From Paenibacillus_AB hodogayensis (GTDB taxonomy: Bacteria; Bacillota; Bacilli; Paenibacillales; NBRC-103111): a stretch of 64,000 nucleotides of DNA. The translations under genes were made by a program, and so were the position numbers. The stretch spans positions 992,001 through 1,056,000 of the forward strand of contig NZ_BAAAYO010000010.1 in the NCBI RefSeq assembly GCF_039536325.1, written 5' to 3'. The notes under the pieces were generated by a model, which saw only the letters and a program-made list of their open reading frames with translations, made no database searches and had not been told where the DNA came from. This document shows, one piece after another, positions 7,720-15,311 of the stretch; the first letter of the stretch is position 1; every line of letters starts with the position of its first letter.

Positions 7720-8621
7720 CAGTAGCTCTCCACTCCCCCCCGGCGGAATACGGTCAGCTGAACGATCGTGACGATAAAGACGCAGATGAACAGCACGAAC
7801 GCCATCGCGCTTGCCGTTCCCCAGTTCCCGTACGAGAAAGCCTGATTGTACATTTCCAGGCCGCCCACGTTCGTGGAATTGCCCGGACCGCCGTTCTTCG
7901 TCATGACCAGCGACAGCGTGAACGATTGCAGACCGCCTATAAAGGAAGTGATCAGCACGAACAGGATCGACGGCTTGAGCAGCGGCAGCGTAATTTTCGT
8001 GAAGATCGCCGTCAAGCCCGCGCCCTCCAAAGTAGCCGCCTCGTAATAATCGTCGGAGATCGCCTTCAAGCCTGCCGTCAGAATGAGCACCGAGCTGCCG
8101 ATACCCAGCCAGCCTCCGACTACGATAATCGAAGTCAGGGCCGTTGTCGGATCGTCGAGAAATTTGATCGAGGAAACCCCGAGCTTGTTCAGAACCGCAT
8201 TGATCAACCCGTTGGTCGGATTGTACAAATAAAGCCAGACATTCCCGATCGCCACGACCGTCGTGACGGTAGGCAGAAAATAGAGCGTGCGCCAAAAGCC
8301 TTCAAAGCGCAGCCGGGTAATCATATACGAGACGAAAAGCGCAATAATGAATGACATGCCCACCGTGCCGAAGGCGAAGACGAAGGTGTTCTTGATGATC
8401 GGATTGACGAAGGTCGAGCCGTCGGCGAACAACGCCTTATAATTTTTCAGCCCGACCCAGTCGATCAGAGTGAGGTCGAAGCCGCCCCATTCCGTAAAGC
8501 TCAAATACAGCGAGAAACATAGCGGCACAAGGAAAAAGATCGCATAAAACACGACGACGGGCGATAAAAACAGCCAGCCGAGCAATCCTTGACCGCGGTT
8601 CAGTTTGTTGGTTCCGCTCAT
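7719..8621 (-). CDS. Sugar ABC transporter permease (MalF type)
   Basis: First permease of the importer (300 aa). Hydrophobic segments include LLGWLFLSPVVVFYAIFFLVPLCFSLYLSF near the N-terminus. The EAA motif YYEAATLEGAGLTAIFTKITLPL lies near residue 200. The start was set at MSGTNK because GGGAGG lies directly upstream of it; the ATG 12 bases earlier overlaps that ribosome site. It is downstream of the binding-protein gene across a 229-bp structured gap and overlaps the MalG-type gene. Function: the translocation pore for a carbohydrate, probably an amino sugar in this locus. Confidence 0.88.
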   Translation of the reverse strand: MSGTNKLNRGQGLLGWLFLSPVVVFYAIFFLVPLCFSLYLSFTEWGGFDLTLIDWVGLKNYKALFADGSTFVNPIIKNTFVFAFGTVGMSFIIALFVSYMITRLRFEGFWRTLYFLPTVTTVVAIGNVWLYLYNPTNGLINAVLNKLGVSSIKFLDDPTTALTSIIVVGGWLGIGSSVLILTAGLKAISDDYYEAATLEGAGLTAIFTKITLPLLKPSILFVLITSFIGGLQSFTLSLVMTKNGGPGNSTNVGGLEMYNQAFSYGNWGTASAMAFVLFICVFIVTIVQLTVFRRGGVESY

Positions 8622-8771
8622 GCTACCTCCCATTCCCCATAAAGTGAAGCTCCAAAGCTCAGGCCCGTTCCTTTCGCCATGAGCCCTTCAAGCCTCCGGG
8701 GCCCGATCCCCCGAAAGCGGAGCTTCTGCGGGGCCATTCCCATATGCGTTTCTTCCTTATAAATGGCGAAG

Positions 8772-8834
8772 CCGAGCCGCTGCTTCTTCCCCGGAATCCG
8801 ATCGGACGTCGGCTCGGATCAAGCTGCGGCTCGG
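8772..8834 (-). other. Inverted repeat between binding-protein and permease genes
   Basis: The 229-bp gap between the binding-protein stop (8851) and permease start (8621) has no gene. It holds complementary 9-mers, ccgagccgc (8772-8780) and gcggctcgg (8826-8834) on the + strand, enclosing the palindrome ccgatcgg. An mRNA stem here could stabilise the binding-protein transcript or reduce read-through into the permeases, as in other sugar ABC operons. Not a typical terminator: no T-run. Confidence 0.35.
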
Positions 8835-8850
8835 GCAACGCCTCAGGCGA

Positions 8851-10173
8851 TTACTGGGCCAGCTTCGCCTGAATATCCTTTTGCGCCGCTTGGACGGCTG
8901 CATCCGGAGTCGTTTGGCCGGTCCATGTGCTTTCGATTTGTTTGAACAAAATATCTTGGATTTCCGTGCCTGCAGCCGGGTTCGGCTCCGGCAGCGCATA
9001 GTTCAGCGCGTCTACGAACGTTTTAAGCACGGTGTCGCCGGCTAACTTGTCTTTGATCGGCTTCGCGTCCAAATCCGACTTGCGCGTCGACAAGGAGTTG
9101 AAGGCGTCAAGCAGGAAGCCGCCCTCGGGCGTCAGGCCGTCCTTGACGGACACGGTATTGAACCATTTGAGGAACTCCCACGCTTCCTTCTGGTGCTTCG
9201 ATTTGTTGTTGACGCCCCACATCCACGTATAGGCGACCGAGCCCTTCTTCGTGCCGTCCGGCGAAGGCAGCGGCGCCGTGCCGATGTTTTTGTAGGCGTC
9301 CTTCATCGTGCCTTGCAGCGATCCGGCGTACCAGCCGGCTTGGATGGTCATAGCCGTCTGCTCGGCCGGGAACGTTTTCGCTACGCTGAAGGAGACGTCG
9401 GAGATGCCGTCCTTGTAAAACTTGGCGGCGAAGTCCATCGTTTTTTTGCCTGCATCGGAATCGAGCTGCGCTTTGGTCAAGTCGTCGCTGATCAACTGGC
9501 CGCCCGCCGTCGCCATAAGCGACATGAACGGCTGGTCGACGATCGAAGCATAGCCGCGCGAGAAGCCGAAGCCCATCTGCGTAATTTTGCCGGAACCGTC
9601 CTTCTTCGTAAGCGCCTTGGCCATGTTGTACATTTCGTCCCACGTCTTCGGCGGATTGTCGAAGCCGGCATCCTTGAGCATCTTCTTATTGTAGAACAGC
9701 GCATAGGCGTTGACTTCCGTCGGGAAGCCGTATATTTTGCCGCCGATCGAAGCTCCTTTGATGGAGGCGTCCGGATAGTTTTTCTTGATATCGTCGGTCA
9801 CGTCGCCCGGAGGCTCGGCGAGCACTTTGTTCTTCGTCAGTTGTCCGCCCCACAGCGAATAAATATGCATAATATCGGCGACTTGGCCGGCCGTCTGCTT
9901 CGCCTGAATCGTCTTCAACAGCTCGCCGAAGTCGACCGGCTCCAGCTTCACCTGGATGTCCGGGTGATCCTTGTTCCACATATCCACGTATGGCTTGAGC
10001 TTCTCTTCTTGAGCACCGGCATAGTGGGACAGGAGCGTAAGCGTAACCGGCTCTTTCTTGCCGACGCTGTCGTTTCCTTTCGTTTCGTTCTTGCCCGAAC
10101 TGCAGGCGGCCAAGCTTACCGCCAAAGCCGATGTGACGGCCAGGCTGATCGTGCGCGTTGCCATTTTGTTCAT
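8851..10173 (-). CDS. Sugar ABC transporter substrate-binding lipoprotein
   Basis: 440-aa extracellular solute-binding protein of the MalE-like SBP_bac family. The N-terminus MNKMATRTISLAVTSALAVSLAAC is a lipoprotein signal with lipobox LAAC; Cys24 would carry the lipid anchor. The mature part shows typical family blocks such as VTLTLLSHYAGAQEEKLKPYVDMWNKDHPDIQV and EAWEFLKWFNT. The start at 10173 uses GGGAGG 10 bases upstream; the ATG at 10191 lacks a site. It is the first gene of the - strand salvage operon. The promoter (10363-10390) carries an RpiR-type operator, and a cre site lies in the leader. It captures the sugar outside the membrane; substrate inferred only from context. Confidence 0.9.
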   Translation of the reverse strand: MNKMATRTISLAVTSALAVSLAACSSGKNETKGNDSVGKKEPVTLTLLSHYAGAQEEKLKPYVDMWNKDHPDIQVKLEPVDFGELLKTIQAKQTAGQVADIMHIYSLWGGQLTKNKVLAEPPGDVTDDIKKNYPDASIKGASIGGKIYGFPTEVNAYALFYNKKMLKDAGFDNPPKTWDEMYNMAKALTKKDGSGKITQMGFGFSRGYASIVDQPFMSLMATAGGQLISDDLTKAQLDSDAGKKTMDFAAKFYKDGISDVSFSVAKTFPAEQTAMTIQAGWYAGSLQGTMKDAYKNIGTAPLPSPDGTKKGSVAYTWMWGVNNKSKHQKEAWEFLKWFNTVSVKDGLTPEGGFLLDAFNSLSTRKSDLDAKPIKDKLAGDTVLKTFVDALNYALPEPNPAAGTEIQDILFKQIESTWTGQTTPDAAVQAAQKDIQAKLAQ

Positions 10174-10275
10174 AAATGTGTGACCTCCCATAAAGATATG
10201 TGTTTACGACAACCTCCCGCTGACGCGGCCCCCGCCGGGCATTTGCAGTTATGGTCGCTAGCATGGAAATGCCGC

Positions 10276-10289
10276 TGATAACGCTTTCA
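10276..10289 (-). promoter_or_regulatory. cre site (CcpA)
   Basis: On the - strand the 14-mer TGAAAGCGTTATCA matches the consensus TGWAANCGNTNWCA at every position. It lies in the untranslated leader between the promoter and the binding-protein gene, where CcpA would act as a roadblock when preferred sugars are present. This fits a catabolic operon. Confidence 0.65.
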
Positions 10290-10334
10290 CGAGGGGTAAG
10301 CTTTGGCATTCCAAAACCTGATATTTTCCTAGCC

Positions 10335-10351
10335 GCGAAACTTAATTTCGC
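10335..10351 (-). promoter_or_regulatory. Second inverted repeat in importer leader
   Basis: GCGAAA and TTTCGC flank five bases at 10335-10351, just downstream of the -10 element. The arms resemble the RpiR-type operator half (GAAAT/ATTTC) but are G/C-extended. It could be an auxiliary operator; this is weaker than the main palindrome. Confidence 0.4.
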
Positions 10352-10362
10352 CCACAGCCCCC

Positions 10363-10390
10363 ATTATAGCACCATGAAATTATATTTCAA
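10363..10390 (-). promoter_or_regulatory. Importer operon promoter with RpiR-type operator
   Basis: On the - strand: -35 TTGAAA (10385-10390), 16-bp spacer, -10 TATAAT (10363-10368). The palindrome with arms TGAAAT/ATTTCA at 10375-10389 fills the spacer and overlaps the -35. Architecture and flanking bases are nearly the same as in front of namZ (5032-5059), so both should respond to one regulator. Confidence 0.75.
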
Positions 10391-10417
10391 GAAAAATATT
10401 TTTATATAAAAATTTAT

Positions 10418-10447
10418 TTTACAAACGGTCGGTTTGTCGTTTATAGT
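10418..10447 (+). promoter_or_regulatory. Candidate murQ promoter
   Basis: TTTACA (10418-10423) and TATAGT (10442-10447) are 18 bp apart and point toward murQ at 10522. The region is AT-rich and lies within 30 bp of the importer operator, so the two divergent units may share control. Boxes are imperfect. Confidence 0.4.
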
Positions 10448-10521
10448 AAAACAAACAGTACCGACAACCATGATTTTATATAGCTTTTCTTCGTGGACAA
10501 TACAGTTGTGGAGGGACCCGT

Positions 10522-11445
10522 ATGAATGTTTCTTTGGAACGTCTGATTACCGAACGACAAAACGAACGCACGCTCCATATCGACCAAGCCTCGACCACCG
10601 GCATGCTTGAGCTGATCAATAACGAGGACCAGCTTGTGGCCGCGGCGGTGCGGAAGGCCATTCCGCAAATCGCGCAAGCGGTGGACACGATCGTCGAACG
10701 GTTCCGCAAAGGCGGACGGCTTATTTATGTGGGAGCGGGCACAAGCGGAAGGCTCGGCATTCTGGACGCCTCGGAATGTCCCCCGACATTCGGCACCGAT
10801 CCGGCGATGGTGCAAGGTATCATTGCCGGCGGCGATACGGCGATACGCAAAGCGGTGGAAGGGGCGGAGGATAACGAGGCTTTAGGGGCGGCGGATATGG
10901 AGCTTTGCCAAATCGGAGAACGCGATACGGTAGTGGGCATCGCGGCAAGCGGGCGCACCCCTTACGTCATCGGGGCGATGAAGCGGGCGCGGACGGCCGG
11001 AGCCGCCGTCATCTGCGTCTGCAACAATCCGAATTCGGCGATGGGCGAGCATGCCGACATTGCGATCGAAGCGGTCGTCGGCCCGGAGGCGGTGCTCGGC
11101 TCGACCCGGTTGAAAGCCGGCACGGCGCAAAAAATGATTCTGAACATGCTGACGACCGCTTCGTTCATCCAGATGGGCAAAGTGTACGGCAATCTGATGG
11201 TCGATCTGCAGGCCACCAACTTCAAGCTCGTCAACCGGGCCAAAAAAATAATTCAAACCGCCACCGGAGCGCCCGAGGAGACGATCGAGCGGGTATTCCG
11301 CGAAACCGGCGGCGACGTGAAAACCGCCACGGTCATGATCGCCACCAACACCCCTTACGCCAAGTCGAAAAGCCTGCTGGAAAAAGCCGACGGCTTCGTC
11401 CGCGGCGCGATCGAGATCGGCTTGTCCGGCAAGCAATCCGGCTGA
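10522..11445 (+). CDS. murQ: N-acetylmuramic acid 6-phosphate etherase
   Basis: MurQ (307 aa) cleaves the lactyl ether of MurNAc-6-P, giving GlcNAc-6-P and D-lactate in cell-wall recycling. Family blocks are intact: GAGTSGRLG (about 71-79), DASECPPTFG with Glu85, and AVEGAED with Glu116, matching catalytic Glu83 and Glu114 of the E. coli enzyme. GGAGGG precedes the start by six bases. It is divergent from the importer/rpiR/namZ operons, and a strong terminator follows. MurQ needs phosphorylated MurNAc, normally made by a PTS (MurP) or a MurNAc kinase. Neither is seen in this window, so the kinase must lie elsewhere or an unrecognised gene does it. Confidence 0.95.
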   Translation: MNVSLERLITERQNERTLHIDQASTTGMLELINNEDQLVAAAVRKAIPQIAQAVDTIVERFRKGGRLIYVGAGTSGRLGILDASECPPTFGTDPAMVQGIIAGGDTAIRKAVEGAEDNEALGAADMELCQIGERDTVVGIAASGRTPYVIGAMKRARTAGAAVICVCNNPNSAMGEHADIAIEAVVGPEAVLGSTRLKAGTAQKMILNMLTTASFIQMGKVYGNLMVDLQATNFKLVNRAKKIIQTATGAPEETIERVFRETGGDVKTATVMIATNTPYAKSKSLLEKADGFVRGAIEIGLSGKQSG

Positions 11446-11458
11446 ACGGAAGCAAATG

Positions 11459-11503
11459 AAACCGCCCCATGACCGAAGCTTATTCGGTCTGGAGCGGTTT
11501 TTT
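11459..11503 (+). terminator. murQ terminator
   Basis: AAACCGC and GACCGAA arms pair with TTCGGTC and GCGGTTT, followed by TTT. It separates murQ from the convergent FAD-oxidoreductase gene and may work in both directions. Confidence 0.75.
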
Positions 11504-11527
11504 GAGCTTTCTTTTTGTTTTATACGC

Positions 11528-12844
11528 TTAAATCGTAGCCAACTTCGGGACGATAGCACCGAAACGCTCCAACTGCTCGCGCAATAACGCCATCGGGACG
11601 TCTCTTACGGAGCAGTTCCGTTCGACGGCAATAGCCGCCGCCATGCCGGCCGCCTGTCCGGTGGCCATGCAGCTGGCTTGGACGCGAAAAGCCGAATTGG
11701 CCATCCTGTCGCCGGAGACGCAGCGCCCGGCAACGAGCAGGTCGTCGCTGCCCTTCGGAATTAACGCCCGGTAAGGCAGCGTCGGCACGATTCCGGGTTC
11801 GATCATTTTTTGTTCGATATGAAATCCGCTGTGGTGATGCAAATCGATCGGATAAAAGCTGTAGCATATCGCATCCGGCCAGACGTAGCCGGAAACATAC
11901 GACTGCTCGTCGACCTCGGCTTCCCCGTCAATGCGCCAAGTTTCGCGAATGCCGCATTCGTTGGCGAAATAACGGACCTCGACCGTTTCGCATCCGGGCA
12001 CCCGGCGCAGCATCGTTACGGTGTCCAGCAGTTGCCGGCGCGCCTTGATTTCCGCAAGTGTCCGCGTCTCCGATCCGGAACCGTCGATGTCTTGAACGTG
12101 CATGTTGATGCGTCCCGACTTCAGATCCTGGTAGATTCCGTTCCGACTGTGGACGGCTTCCCCGTTTCGAAGCGCCTCCTCATAGACGCCGTTCAGCTTA
12201 TCCGCGTCCACCGCCGAAAGCTCGTAGCCGCCGATATCGTTGATCAGCGTTCCCGGCTGCAGATGCTCGCCTTTTTTCCGCGCATACCCCATCATGCCCG
12301 CAACGTCCGCGTCGCCGGTCGCATCGATCAGCTTGTTCGCCTTATACCAGGCCAACCCCGATTTGCCGACGAGCGCAACATACGTCCCGTTCACGCCTTT
12401 TCTGACGGCGGCGGGCATTTCGTGCAGCCGCAAGCTTACGCCTGCTTCCAGGCAAAGCCGGTCCAGCACGGCGCTATAAATAAACCGGTTTACCGAAATT
12501 TGGTGCATCCAATGCTTTTGCGGAATGACGGAGAAATCCGGAAGCGCCGCCCCGCCGAGCGCTGCGGTCCGTTCGATCATTTCCCAGCCGATGCCGCGAA
12601 TAACCTGCTTGCCCCAAGCGTGAAACAAGCCGGGGAAATTGACGGAGGCTACAGTCGTCGTCCCGCCTAGGATACCGTTTTTTTCCACCAGCGCCGTTAG
12701 CCGTCCGGCCCGGGCCGCCTGAATGGCCGCCGTGCAGCCTGCCGATCCACCTCCGAACACCATAACGTCGTACTCGCCATGAATCTCATACTCCTCCGGC
12801 ATCGGGATGGTCGCAGGCCGGCCTCTGTCCAGCCCGCCGCTCAT
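11528..12844 (-). CDS. FAD-dependent oxidoreductase
   Basis: 438-aa flavoprotein of the FAD_oxidored (PF12831) type. The N-terminal dinucleotide-binding motif is VMVFGGGSAGCTAAIQAARAG with the acidic VEKNG ribose-binding end, followed by GILGGTTTVASVNFPG. The C-terminus has the second FAD contact, DDLLVAGRCVSGDRMANSAFRVQASCMATGQAAG. Proteins of this type are common in sugar-utilisation clusters of Paenibacillus-like bacteria, but their reactions are mostly unknown. The start ATG overlaps the stop of the binding-protein gene (ATGA), so expression is coupled to a sugar-binding lipoprotein. A role in oxidising a plant- or glycan-derived substrate is inference. Confidence 0.8.
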   Translation of the reverse strand: MSGGLDRGRPATIPMPEEYEIHGEYDVMVFGGGSAGCTAAIQAARAGRLTALVEKNGILGGTTTVASVNFPGLFHAWGKQVIRGIGWEMIERTAALGGAALPDFSVIPQKHWMHQISVNRFIYSAVLDRLCLEAGVSLRLHEMPAAVRKGVNGTYVALVGKSGLAWYKANKLIDATGDADVAGMMGYARKKGEHLQPGTLINDIGGYELSAVDADKLNGVYEEALRNGEAVHSRNGIYQDLKSGRINMHVQDIDGSGSETRTLAEIKARRQLLDTVTMLRRVPGCETVEVRYFANECGIRETWRIDGEAEVDEQSYVSGYVWPDAICYSFYPIDLHHHSGFHIEQKMIEPGIVPTLPYRALIPKGSDDLLVAGRCVSGDRMANSAFRVQASCMATGQAAGMAAAIAVERNCSVRDVPMALLREQLERFGAIVPKLATI

Positions 12845-14154
12845 TTGCGCACCGCCGCTTCCAGCGCTTTATTGCCTTGCTCCTCGGTCACGCGCAGCGC
12901 CGTGTTCAGATCCATCTCGCCCGTCATCACCTTGGTCAAATTCGCGCCGAGCGGCGCCGTCACCAAGCCTTCGTAAGCGGAGCGCACCATCGGGGCCGCA
13001 GGCTTATTCGTAAACAGCGCATCGACGACTTGTTTGTCCTTAAAAGCGGTATCTTGCGCAAATGCATCCCGGACCGCCTTCGTTTTGACGACGGGAATGA
13101 ATCCTTTCCGCGACAGCTCCATCTGGAATTCGTCCGAAACCATAAATTTCAGTACTTCCATCCCCTGATCCTTGTACTTGCTCGTACTCGTAATAAACAG
13201 ACCGTTCGGGTAAGGCTGCGAGCCGACCCCGGGTAAATCGCCGAACACCGGCAAGCTGGCGATACCCCAATTGAACGTGTTGAAGTCCGGCTGCAATTGC
13301 AAATAAAAATTCATGACGAACATGGCCATATTTTTGTCTTTCATAAAATTGTCGTTGTTAAACGTTCTATTCAAGGAGGCTAAGTAAGGGCGGTACCCGT
13401 CCGCCTCGGTCGGCTCGAGAATCGTCTTGGTGACGAGCTTGCGGAACGCGTCGGTATCGATCGCGGCTTTGCCTGTCGTTTCGCTGACGAACGGCAGCGA
13501 ATACGGATTCATCGTCAGCATGTGTTGGATCGAAACGCCAAGGCCAATATATTGAATACCGTCGAAGCGGGTCAATCGCTTGCCAAGCTCGATCGCCTGG
13601 TCCCATGTCATTCCGTTTTTCGGATAAGTGGCACCGAATTTATCGAAAATATCCTTGTTGTAATAGAGCACCAACCCTCCGTCGTGCAGCGGAAATCCGT
13701 ACAGCTTCCCTTTGTCGCTGAGCGAATCGAACACCGCCGATTCGAACCGGCTCGTATCGATTTGATGCGTCTTCATGAGCGGGGACAAATCGTAGTTGTA
13801 CCCGTTCTCGATCAGATTGGCGCGCATGCCGCCGAGCGAATCGTGGATGAGATCGATCGTCTGGCCGGCGGCGATCATGCTTTGCAGCGTGTTTTTGGCC
13901 GTTCCCTGAATATACGTGAATTTGAATTTCGGAAACTTCTGCTTAAGCGCTGTCCCGAATCTTTCGTTCCACACTTCTTCCGTATTGCCCACCGCCCCGA
14001 ATATAACCAGCTCTGCCGGCTCGTCGGCATATGATACCGCCGCAGCGGGCGCCGGCGCTTCCGACTCTTTAGTCGCAGCGCTGCATGCTGCTGCCAGTAC
14101 AGCGATAACGAGAGTTAAAGCCGTTATGATCGGCATCCGTTTGGTCGTTCCCAT
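12841..14154 (-). CDS. Extracellular solute-binding lipoprotein (orphan)
   Basis: 437-aa solute-binding protein. The N-terminus MGTTKRMPIITALTLVIAVLAAACS is a lipoprotein-like signal with Cys in LAAAC, a slightly atypical lipobox. The body (AELVIFGAVGNTEEVWNERFGTALKQKFPKFKF, and later FNWGIASLPVFGD) fits the sugar-binding SBP_bac family. AAAGGGGAG lies upstream of the start. No permease or ATPase is adjacent; its only partner is the coupled FAD oxidoreductase. It may serve a permease encoded elsewhere or act as a sensor component. The divergent AraC gene at 14439 is the likely regulator. Confidence 0.82.
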   Translation of the reverse strand: MGTTKRMPIITALTLVIAVLAAACSAATKESEAPAPAAAVSYADEPAELVIFGAVGNTEEVWNERFGTALKQKFPKFKFTYIQGTAKNTLQSMIAAGQTIDLIHDSLGGMRANLIENGYNYDLSPLMKTHQIDTSRFESAVFDSLSDKGKLYGFPLHDGGLVLYYNKDIFDKFGATYPKNGMTWDQAIELGKRLTRFDGIQYIGLGVSIQHMLTMNPYSLPFVSETTGKAAIDTDAFRKLVTKTILEPTEADGYRPYLASLNRTFNNDNFMKDKNMAMFVMNFYLQLQPDFNTFNWGIASLPVFGDLPGVGSQPYPNGLFITSTSKYKDQGMEVLKFMVSDEFQMELSRKGFIPVVKTKAVRDAFAQDTAFKDKQVVDALFTNKPAAPMVRSAYEGLVTAPLGANLTKVMTGEMDLNTALRVTEEQGNKALEAAVRK

Positions 14155-14293
14155 TGTAAGCGCTCCCCTTTGTCTTCTTTTTAGGTACGGCAGGCCTGCT
14201 TCCCTACATGTATTGTAGGAGAAACCGCTTTACTTTCACCATGCACTTTTGTAACCTAAAAGATATACAAAAGATCGCCGCTTGGGCGAGTTC

Positions 14294-14397
14294 GTACAAA
14301 GTCAGGCCTTACACCGTATTCATGAAAAGGCCCGATCCCTTGCTTAGCAAGAGGTCGGGCCTTTCCGAATACCGAGCAACGGCCTGGCTCTTTGTAC
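14294..14397. other. Nested inverted-repeat element upstream of araC-type gene
   Basis: Inner hairpin: AAAGGCCCGA (14326-14335) pairs with TCGGGCCTTT (14355-14364), with CTTGC/GCAAG closing a TTA loop. Outer arms: GTACAAAG and CAGGCC (14294-14308) pair with GGCCTG and CTTTGTAC (14381-14397). The whole is about 104 nt and lies in the 284-bp gap between the binding protein and the AraC regulator. It could be a structured leader or a small mobile-repeat relic; neither strand shows a good T-run. Confidence 0.5.
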
Positions 14398-14438
14398 TCG
14401 TCCGTTCACGACGAAGATGCAGACGGGGGCGTGTGACA

Positions 14439-15251
14439 ATGTCTTTTCCTCTATGCGGACATATACCGCGGCTGACGTATTTCCGGCACGTGGTCCGGCG
14501 CGAGCAATTTTTCGAATACGAAAGCGTCCAAAACGAATGGCTCGTCTTTGCCGTGGAAGACGGGGCGTTTTATTACGAAATCGAAAACCATAGCGCTACC
14601 GCTTCCTTCGGCGATCTTGTTTTTTGTCCGCCGGGCGTCGTCTTTCGCCGCGTCGTCATTTCCCCGGTAACCCTTTTCGTGCTCCGCATGGGCTGGGGCG
14701 ACGATCAAGGAAACGAGCTCGACCCGCTTCGTCTGGACCGCCTTCCGGTCGGCAAGGTCAGCCTGCGCAATACGGAGAAGCTTATGGACGATTACGCCGC
14801 CTTGAAGAGCCGCGACTTTCTGGACGAGCGGTGGAGCATGATCGGGAGAAACCACCATTTGCACCATATTTGGCTCATGTATTGCGATCAGACGGAACAG
14901 CTGCCGACCGCGGAAGCTTCCCATTCATCCGATCCCCTTATTCAGCAGGCGACAAAACGGATTCAGGCGCAGGCGTACGAGCGGTTCAGCCTGAATGCGT
15001 TAGCCGTCTCCCTCGGCGTCAGCCGCGTGTACCTATGCCAGAAGTTCCAAGTCGAGCTGGGTACGACTCCGATCAAATACGTGACCGCCCTGCGTCTCGA
15101 AAAAGCGAAGAAGCTGCTCGCCGAGACGAACTTGACGCTGGATCAAATCTCCGAATGCTGCGGCTACCAGAACGGGTTTTACTTGAGCCGCGTATTTAAG
15201 AACAATTGCGGCATGACTCCTAAGCAATACCGCACGGAGCATCGGCTGTAA
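14439..15251 (+). CDS. AraC family transcriptional regulator
   Basis: 270-aa regulator. The N-terminal half is a cupin-like sensor (about 1-150, with NEWLVFAVEDGAFYYEIENHSATASFGDLVFCPPGVVFRR). The C-terminal AraC DNA-binding domain (about 165-270) has two helix-turn-helices: FSLNALAVSLGVSRVYLCQKFQVELGTTPIKYV and LTLDQISECCGYQNGFYLSRVFKNNCGMTPKQYR. The open frame extends upstream to 14208, but that part crosses the nested hairpin and does not look coding, so the ATG at 14439 was chosen; its ribosome site is weak. It is divergent from the binding-protein/FAD genes and convergent with GH95. It probably controls one or both in response to a sugar. Confidence 0.85.
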   Translation: MSFPLCGHIPRLTYFRHVVRREQFFEYESVQNEWLVFAVEDGAFYYEIENHSATASFGDLVFCPPGVVFRRVVISPVTLFVLRMGWGDDQGNELDPLRLDRLPVGKVSLRNTEKLMDDYAALKSRDFLDERWSMIGRNHHLHHIWLMYCDQTEQLPTAEASHSSDPLIQQATKRIQAQAYERFSLNALAVSLGVSRVYLCQKFQVELGTTPIKYVTALRLEKAKKLLAETNLTLDQISECCGYQNGFYLSRVFKNNCGMTPKQYRTEHRL

Positions 15252-15311
15252 ACATACAAATAGATGACAGCCCGCCTCACCTTTCCAATCCAATCGCCAG
15301 GCTAACGCCTC

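Noticed and set aside
14140..14175. Possible cre site near the start of the orphan binding protein (TGTAAGCGCT)
   Set aside because: Only the first ten bases fit; the second half does not match the consensus.
14208..14438. N-terminal extension of the AraC regulator
   Set aside because: It crosses the nested hairpin, has no ribosome site, and the regulator is complete from 14439.
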